In this document: positions 1 through 5,343 of the stretch, piece after piece
Numbering within the stretch: position 1 is the stretch's first letter
Layout of the letters: every line of letters starts with the position of its first letter
DNA from: Bacteroidales bacterium
GTDB taxonomy: Bacteria > Bacteroidota > Bacteroidia > Bacteroidales > VadinHA17
Assembly (NCBI GenBank): GCA_029935275.1
Contig: JAOZKQ010000088.1
Location: 1 to 8,126 of the forward strand
Length of the DNA: 8,126 bases
Direction: 5' to 3'
Program-made: the position numbers and the translations under genes
Notes under the pieces: generated by a model
The model's database searches: none
What the model was told of the DNA's origin: nothing
The model's input: the letters and a program-made list of their open reading frames with translations, nothing else

Positions 1-1909
1 TTCCTTTGTTTGTACCAAAAAGTATCCTTTCATCTTTAAGCTGTTTAGATGCATTAGGGTTGGCATCACCCAAAAAACCATCGTTTCTGTCATAAGTCCG
101 AATCAAATAATCATTCCCCTTCCTGGCAACCCTGCTATAGCCTTTTCTATGGCCCACCCATACATCACCCTGCTTATCAATTAATAAGCTATAACAATAA
201 TCCGACATCAAGCCGGTACGGGTAGTTACGAAATAAGTAGTATCATCATAAACATGAATAAGTCCTGACCCACTAGTTGCAGCCCATATTCGCCCGTTCC
301 TGCCCGCCATAATTGCATTTATATCAAACCGGGCATTTTTTTGGGAAAGACCGGCTTTTTTAAGTACCCGTTTCTCCCCATCAAGAAAATACAGGCCATC
401 ACTTAAAGTTGAAAGCCATATTTTGTTTTCATTTTCAATAAATATCTGATGTATATTATTATGAGGAAGTTGTCCGGAAGAAACAGAAAAATGCTTCTTT
501 TCTCTTGTAAGCAAGTCAATCATAAACAAACCATTCCTGGTCGCCAGCCATAAATGATTATTTTCTCCGGTAACATAATTAATTGATCGCTCATTCTTAT
601 CCTGCGAAAGAAAGAAAGGTTGTACCTTCCCCGACTCTAATGAAATTACATAAAGTCCACTAATGTTGGTTCCAACAAATAACGAATTCTGTTTCTCATA
701 ATAATATAAAGTCGTAATTTTGTCTTCAGGCAGGCCATTATTTACAGAAAAATCTCTTATTTTCAAGCCGGTAACTTTATCCATTAACTCTATCCCATTA
801 TCTCCGGCAATAAAAAACCAGTCATTACTCTCAGCCATTGCATTTATACTTTCACCCGGAACCTTTCCATCAAAGTTTTTAAAAGAGAAGGCTTCATCCA
901 GTAGCATACACAAGCCTTTACCATAAGTTCCTACCCATATATTACCTTCAAAATCCTGAAAGACATCTCGTGTATTATTACTCAACAAGCCATTCTTTTT
1001 ATTGTACCACTTGAAATTCACTTTTTCCTGGCTAATCCAGGGGGCACTTACTTTTATCAGTCCTGACCTTGAAGTACTAATCCACAGATTATGGTCATGA
1101 TCCTCCAAAACAGACTTTACATTAATCTTTTTTAAAACTTCATTCTCATTCAGTGGGTTTATAACAAGAGTACCCCCACTACCCTGTGATTGAAGAAGGT
1201 AAAGTCCGTTCTTTGAAGTTCCAATAAAAGTAAGTCCGGGAGTTTTACTCTCCTGGATACTCTGAATACTAAAATCAGGAATCCCTATGCATTTCCGGAT
1301 GAATTGTGGTGGTTGCTTTCCTACCGGCATAGAATAAAAATACAATCCATCATTTGAGCCAATAAGGAGTTTCCCATCCGGTGATTTCCCAATTGTTGTT
1401 ATGAGCTTTTGGTCAAGATGAAAATAACTTAGTACCCCAGGATCGTCCATACTTGTTTTAACCAGCCCCTTATTTTGGGTTGAAATTATTATTCCATTGT
1501 CTTCGGTCTCAACAAATCCTGTTATCGCATTTGAAGTTGAGTCCCGAAGTGAAATAATCTCAAAATTGGTTCCATCATAAACCAGCACTAAACCATCCTT
1601 ACTTCCAAACCATAATTTATTATCAGAAGTTTTATAGCTGCAATTTATATTGGTTTCTTTTAAAGAATCAGGTAAAAAGTTCGATTTTAAATGCAATCCA
1701 TCAAAACGATTTAATCCTGATCCGGTTCCAATCCACAAAAACCCATGACTATCTTCTTCAATCGTATTAATAAAACGATTGGTTAATGCGGGGTCAGTAT
1801 CGGTGCTGTAGTTCCTGAAATATGAATCCTGAGAAAAAGATTCATGGGGTAAAACTGTTACCAAAAGAAATATAAGGCAACTCCTAAGGATATTGTTACG
1901 AAAATGCAT
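1..1909 (-). CDS. Two-component-type Reg_prop beta-propeller receptor, sensor half; 3' end off window
   Basis: Partial gene: I translated 636 codons from the ATG at 1909 without a stop to the left edge. An in-frame TAA at 1924-1922 makes this ATG the first usable start. A signal peptide is at 1-27 (CLIFLLVTVLPHESFSQ). The rest is a chain of Reg_prop motifs such as HGFLWIGTGSGLNRFDG (55-71), NKLWFGSKDGL, NLWISTSRSGL, NIWVGTYGKGL, HLWLATRNGLFMID, KIWLSTLSDGLYFLDG, RIWAATSGSGL and DVWVGHRKGYSRV. Fourteen repeats at about 40-49 residue spacing give two seven-bladed propellers. The end, ERILFGTNKG, is blade 14; in this family a Y_Y_Y domain, a membrane helix and an output domain (histidine kinase with or without receiver/HTH, or a SpoIIE-type phosphatase) follow, all off the window. 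The sensor would sit in the periplasm. The gap to the upstream gene is 22 bases without a recognisable promoter, so co-transcription is likely. The ligand and output type are unknown. Confidence 0.93.
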   Translation of the reverse strand, partial: MHFRNNILRSCLIFLLVTVLPHESFSQDSYFRNYSTDTDPALTNRFINTIEEDSHGFLWIGTGSGLNRFDGLHLKSNFLPDSLKETNINCSYKTSDNKLWFGSKDGLVLVYDGTNFEIISLRDSTSNAITGFVETEDNGIIISTQNKGLVKTSMDDPGVLSYFHLDQKLITTIGKSPDGKLLIGSNDGLYFYSMPVGKQPPQFIRKCIGIPDFSIQSIQESKTPGLTFIGTSKNGLYLLQSQGSGGTLVINPLNENEVLKKINVKSVLEDHDHNLWISTSRSGLIKVSAPWISQEKVNFKWYNKKNGLLSNNTRDVFQDFEGNIWVGTYGKGLCMLLDEAFSFKNFDGKVPGESINAMAESNDWFFIAGDNGIELMDKVTGLKIRDFSVNNGLPEDKITTLYYYEKQNSLFVGTNISGLYVISLESGKVQPFFLSQDKNERSINYVTGENNHLWLATRNGLFMIDLLTREKKHFSVSSGQLPHNNIHQIFIENENKIWLSTLSDGLYFLDGEKRVLKKAGLSQKNARFDINAIMAGRNGRIWAATSGSGLIHVYDDTTYFVTTRTGLMSDYCYSLLIDKQGDVWVGHRKGYSRVARKGNDYLIRTYDRNDGFLGDANPNASKQLKDERILFGTNKG

Positions 1910-1931
1910 GAAAAATGAAATTTAAATTTGA

Positions 1932-2909
1932 TTATTCATCATCGGGTTCAAAAACCGGGACGGACTTGTACTTTGGAACACCGCCAATTGGCTTTGTGAA
2001 AAATCTCAGATTCTCTTCATACTGGTTCATAGTTGTAATCACAACGTTGTTGTTGACTACCAAAGGGGTTTTTCTCTTTACAAATTGAAAATCCAGGGAT
2101 TTACCAACTTCTCCTTCCATTATTACAATTTCTGATTCTGACCAGTAATCCTCCCCGGAAACAATAGCTGATGAATTATTCCTATCCACTGAATATATAT
2201 CAATCCGGCCATCACTGTCCCAATCAAAATTTCGTTGTTTAACCCTTACGGTGCCATCTTCAACATATGGATATATATGTGAAATATTAACTGTATCATT
2301 CCATAGCCTAAAAGTATATTCATAGGTAAAGGCATTCCCTCCTTCCACACTTACATTTCGATCCTCTTCTATACTCAGATAATACTGATACAAATTCCCG
2401 TCATTGCCGGATATTCCCTGGGTGATTATTTTAAAATAATACCCATTAAATTCATCTGAAAACTCCCCATCACGAGGATCAAAAGGGCCAAAAGTGTACC
2501 ACTTTCCATCGTACTCAGGATCAATGCCAAAAACCCTTGAATCCAGCAGGTTTCCACTTCTGTAATTCCCAATAGGTTGTGTTCCCTGAGCGTCCTTATC
2601 GGACCAGCAACCAACGCCACCATAGATTGAAAATTCCGTTTGGGTATCAAAACCAAAATTTATTTCATCAACCTTACCCCCACAATCCGGGTCAAAAACC
2701 CTAATGTAAACAGGATCAGAATAATCCTCAGGAATCAGAAAGAAAAATACCTGGCAAAAATCATCATCTCCCCAGTAAGTTTCGGCCTCGTTTCCAAATG
2801 TAACAAGGTATGGAATATTCTCAACCTCAGCAGGTACCTGCTGGGCCGAAATTAGCCTTGAGGAAAGACCAATGAACAGAAACAATATTATAAACTTATA
2901 AATCCTCAT
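1932..2909 (-). CDS. Secreted protein of unknown function with Asp-rich EF-loop-like motif
   Basis: 325 residues; signal peptide at about 1-22 (FIILFLFIGLSS, cleavage near SAQ). I cannot assign it to a named domain. The N-terminal half is acidic and aromatic with WGDDDFCQVFFFLIP at 46-60 and YIRVFDPDCGGKVDEINF at 68-85; the two Cys (52, 76) and a third at 101 could form disulfides. Later segments YDGKWYTFGPFDP (133-145) and GNAFTYEYTFRLWND (191-205) look like beta-sandwich strands. Residues 229-242 (DWDSDGRIDIYSVD) have Asp at alternate positions like a calcium-binding loop of the DxDxDG type. The C terminus (VPVFEPDDE) has no T9SS sorting domain, lipobox or membrane anchor, so it is predicted to be periplasmic or passively held at the surface. 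The ATG lies 3 bases after the PD40/PKD gene, which ties it to the same operon. From memory, similar proteins occur next to PorP/SprF genes in other Bacteroidota; I cannot confirm this here. Confidence 0.8.
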   Translation of the reverse strand: MRIYKFIILFLFIGLSSRLISAQQVPAEVENIPYLVTFGNEAETYWGDDDFCQVFFFLIPEDYSDPVYIRVFDPDCGGKVDEINFGFDTQTEFSIYGGVGCWSDKDAQGTQPIGNYRSGNLLDSRVFGIDPEYDGKWYTFGPFDPRDGEFSDEFNGYYFKIITQGISGNDGNLYQYYLSIEEDRNVSVEGGNAFTYEYTFRLWNDTVNISHIYPYVEDGTVRVKQRNFDWDSDGRIDIYSVDRNNSSAIVSGEDYWSESEIVIMEGEVGKSLDFQFVKRKTPLVVNNNVVITTMNQYEENLRFFTKPIGGVPKYKSVPVFEPDDE

Positions 2910-2912
2910 ATT

Positions 2913-4367
2913 TTAATTCTCTTCCATTTGTTCAACAATAACAAGGCTAACAGAGCTACAGTATTCCTTAATTTCATTTTCCTTTTTACCAATTCCTCTT
3001 ATCACCAGTTTTAGCTGATAAGTACCAGGTTTATCAAATACATACACCATCTCCAATTCATTTGAGACACTATTTTCATCAATAAACCAATGATATTCTG
3101 AAGGGGTAATATCGGGCAGGTAAGATGAGGACCCATCAAAACGGATTGGCTCTCCAGCAATAGCTGTGGAGTCAATATCTACTACATCAATATATACTTG
3201 TTTTCTTGGTTTTGCCTCAACCATCAGAATTTCTTCTGAATAGAATACACCCGGTCCCAGGACATCCGTAATGGTAAGTTTAACTCTATATAAACCCGAA
3301 TCGCTAAAACAATGCCTTACCCTGATTCCCTTTTCAGTAGTACCATCATCAAAGTCCCACAAATAAATTAAATTAGGTATAGAATCAACCTCCACTTTAC
3401 GGTCCTTAAACCTAAAGCAGTACTTATTTTCTATCTGCTCCATACATCCAAGAAGGGATGGCATCAGGTTTGTGAACGAAAAAATATCATCATTTCCCAG
3501 CCTGTTGGTTGAAAAATAACCTGTAGCAAGTCCGGAATCAGCCACAAATGAGAAATCATCGCTGGTACTATTAACAGGTACATCAAGAGGTGTCGGCTTA
3601 GTCCATGTACTATCCTTTTCCAGTGTAAAAAATATATCCAATCCGCCCATTGAGCGATGTCCATTGGATGAAAAATACAGTCGATTGTCCTGATAAATAA
3701 AAGGATATCTTTCAGAATTACCAGTATTAATATCTGAACCCAGATTTTCCGGTGTGGACCACACACCCCTGATAAAATGGCTTCTGTATATATCAAAGCC
3801 CCCAAACCCACCGGGCATATCAGATGCAAAATAGAGTGTAGTACCATCCTCGCTTATACTGGGGTCAACAATGTTATATTCAGGCTTGTTATAAGGAAAA
3901 TCTCTAATATTTATCAATACACTTGGAGTCCACATTGTATAAAAAACACCCAGTGTATTACTTTCAACAGAAAATGTATTTTCAGTTAAGAGGTTGCGTG
4001 TATAGAACAGGGTTTTTGTAAACTCACAGAAAGATGAAGAGCCCTCGTTTACTTTAGAAAACAAATCTTTAGAAAAGATTTCAGGTGTATTCCATTTTAG
4101 ACTGTCCTTTTGTGATGTGAACAACAGATTAAAGGGGCGGTAACCTGTTTTGGTTTTATAATCTTTCGGGAAATTCTTAAACAATTTTCTGTTAGAACAA
4201 AAAACAAGGCCATCCTCCATGATCATTGGGGCATATGCAGAATAAGACCGGGAATTAAACGGAAGGCGCTGCACCTTGTATAAGCTGGTATCCTGGGAAA
4301 AAGACAGTTTTGTAATCAACAAAACCAGTCCAAACAAAATAATTATATGTTTTCGATTTTTTCTCAT
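2913..4367 (-). CDS. Secreted PD40 (WD40-like) and double-PKD domain protein, PorE-like but without an OmpA domain
   Basis: 484 residues with a signal peptide at about 1-25 (IIILFGLVLLITKLSFSQ). Residues 40-300 carry PD40/WD40-like propeller blades: APMIMEDGLVFCSN at 46-59, DPSISEDGTTLYFASD at 168-183 followed by GGFGGFDIY, YPFIYQDNRLYFSSNG at 221-236 followed by GGLDIFF, and GYFSTNRLGNDDIFSF at 283-298. A first PKD domain lies at about 315-385 (YLWDFDDGTTEKG, then FSDSGLYRVKLTI) and a second at about 391-478 (FDGSSSY, YHWFID, FDKPGTYQLKLVI). PD40 proteins of T9SS loci, such as PorE, normally end in a peptidoglycan-binding OmpA domain; here the protein stops after the second PKD domain. It starts 6 bases after the PorP/SprF gene with an ATG and is followed after 3 bases by the next gene. 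Probable role: periplasmic or outer-surface scaffold for the neighbouring cargo and barrel protein (inference). Confidence 0.85.
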   Translation of the reverse strand: MRKNRKHIIILFGLVLLITKLSFSQDTSLYKVQRLPFNSRSYSAYAPMIMEDGLVFCSNRKLFKNFPKDYKTKTGYRPFNLLFTSQKDSLKWNTPEIFSKDLFSKVNEGSSSFCEFTKTLFYTRNLLTENTFSVESNTLGVFYTMWTPSVLINIRDFPYNKPEYNIVDPSISEDGTTLYFASDMPGGFGGFDIYRSHFIRGVWSTPENLGSDINTGNSERYPFIYQDNRLYFSSNGHRSMGGLDIFFTLEKDSTWTKPTPLDVPVNSTSDDFSFVADSGLATGYFSTNRLGNDDIFSFTNLMPSLLGCMEQIENKYCFRFKDRKVEVDSIPNLIYLWDFDDGTTEKGIRVRHCFSDSGLYRVKLTITDVLGPGVFYSEEILMVEAKPRKQVYIDVVDIDSTAIAGEPIRFDGSSSYLPDITPSEYHWFIDENSVSNELEMVYVFDKPGTYQLKLVIRGIGKKENEIKEYCSSVSLVIVEQMEEN

Positions 4368-4373
4368 TAACTT

Positions 4374-5327
4374 TTAAAAATATCTTGGATCAGAAGCATT
4401 CACGGTAAATCCAAACTCATATCGCAATACGATCTCATGTGTACCGTTCAAAGCATTATTTATGCTCCCCATATTATAATCATAGGAATAGCCCAGCATA
4501 AACTGTTTACTAAGGTGCAATTCAATATTCCCTACCAAAACCGGGCTGGGATAATGGCCTCCCGATCTATAGGATGCACCCACCCATAAGAAGTCATTAA
4601 AGAAAATAAAATTACTGTTAATATCGTACCTGATAGACTCATAGCCCATATTATAAACCAAAAGAAAAGAAGGCCTCCATTTAAATACTTTAGATTTACC
4701 TATAATGATACCTGCTGTAAGCGTATATGAATACAATTCTGGTGAAACAGTGGGTGCATATTTATACGAAACTGTATCCAACCTATAATTCATCATATTT
4801 GGAATAGAAAAGCCTATAAAATATTTTGGGTTATAGAAATATGCACCAAAGCCAAAATCAGGTTGAATATAATTCTCATCCACCGCTGAAAAAACCGGGT
4901 CAGTCGGATCATCCAGACCATCCATTAATTTGGCCAGGTCCTCTTTAATAAAAGAAACTGCGCCCTTTAAACCCAATGAAAGTTTTCCATTACCTACATT
5001 GAACCTGTAAGCATAATCAAAATGCACCTGGGTATTACTTGTTACTCCATAACTCTGATTCATAATAAATAAACCAAGGGCCACTTTTTCATTCTTCATT
5101 GGTGTGTGGGCACTAAAAGTATAATTCACAGGGCTACCATCAACACCCGTCCATTTTTTCTGATAAAGGGTGGTAAGGGTAAAGACCTCCCTACTGCCGG
5201 CATAAGCAGGGTTAAGAGCAAGACCATTCACCCAATACTGGCTGAAGAAAACGTCCTTTTCCTGCCCAAACCCGTTAAGAGAAGTTAAAGCCAATATAAA
5301 AAGCCCTATGATTCCAAATTTTCTCAC
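4374..5327 (-). CDS. PorP/SprF family type IX secretion outer-membrane protein
   Basis: 317 residues, the usual size of the family. A signal peptide covers residues 1-22 (hydrophobic GIIGLFILALTS, cleavage probably near GFGQ). Family landmarks: FFSQYWVNGLALNPAYAG at 27-44, KKWTGVDGSP at 57-66, GYSYDYNMG at 279-287 followed by GTHEIVLRYEF at 295-305, and a terminal PRYF. Alternating hydrophobic strands throughout fit an outer-membrane beta-barrel. In the family, such proteins pair with a specific cargo carrying a type B sorting domain and are needed for its secretion or surface attachment; the cargo gene ends 4 bases upstream, so this copy is probably its dedicated partner. It could instead be the core PorP, but the neighbourhood argues for a cargo-specific paralogue, so no symbol is given. 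The start is GTG at 5327: it puts the signal peptide at the N terminus, and the next in-frame Met is far inside (residue 77). Confidence 0.95.
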   Translation of the reverse strand: MRKFGIIGLFILALTSLNGFGQEKDVFFSQYWVNGLALNPAYAGSREVFTLTTLYQKKWTGVDGSPVNYTFSAHTPMKNEKVALGLFIMNQSYGVTSNTQVHFDYAYRFNVGNGKLSLGLKGAVSFIKEDLAKLMDGLDDPTDPVFSAVDENYIQPDFGFGAYFYNPKYFIGFSIPNMMNYRLDTVSYKYAPTVSPELYSYTLTAGIIIGKSKVFKWRPSFLLVYNMGYESIRYDINSNFIFFNDFLWVGASYRSGGHYPSPVLVGNIELHLSKQFMLGYSYDYNMGSINNALNGTHEIVLRYEFGFTVNASDPRYF

Positions 5328-5343
5328 TTCATCAGTTTCCTTT
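5325..5343 (-). promoter_or_regulatory. Translation start region of the PorP/SprF gene: GTG start overlapped by upstream stop and a start-stop ATG
   Basis: Read on the minus strand, the segment is AAAGGAAACTGATGAAGTG. It contains a weak Shine-Dalgarno-like AAAGGA, the TGA stop of the cargo gene (5334-5332), an ATG overlapping that stop, and the GTG start (5327-5325). The overlapping ATG reads only ATG AAG TGA and so cannot be the gene start. The arrangement would suit translational coupling by re-initiation (inference). Confidence 0.55.

Noticed and set aside
720..926. 68-codon plus-strand open frame
   Set aside because: Lies fully antisense to the propeller receptor, whose frame is open with 14 family motifs; no family likeness of its own.
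2426..2656. Minus-strand 76-codon frame in a second reading frame
   Set aside because: Shadow inside the 1932-2909 gene, which has a signal peptide and tight operon spacing; this frame shows no domain.
3464..3847. Minus-strand 127-codon frame
   Set aside because: Shadow of the PD40/PKD gene; its apparent Trp and Ile richness comes from out-of-frame reading of the blade codons.
4063..4081. 7-base inverted repeat with 5-base loop (AAATCTT..AAGATTT)
   Set aside because: AT-rich and inside the PD40/PKD coding region, far from either gene end; a weak hairpin expected by chance.
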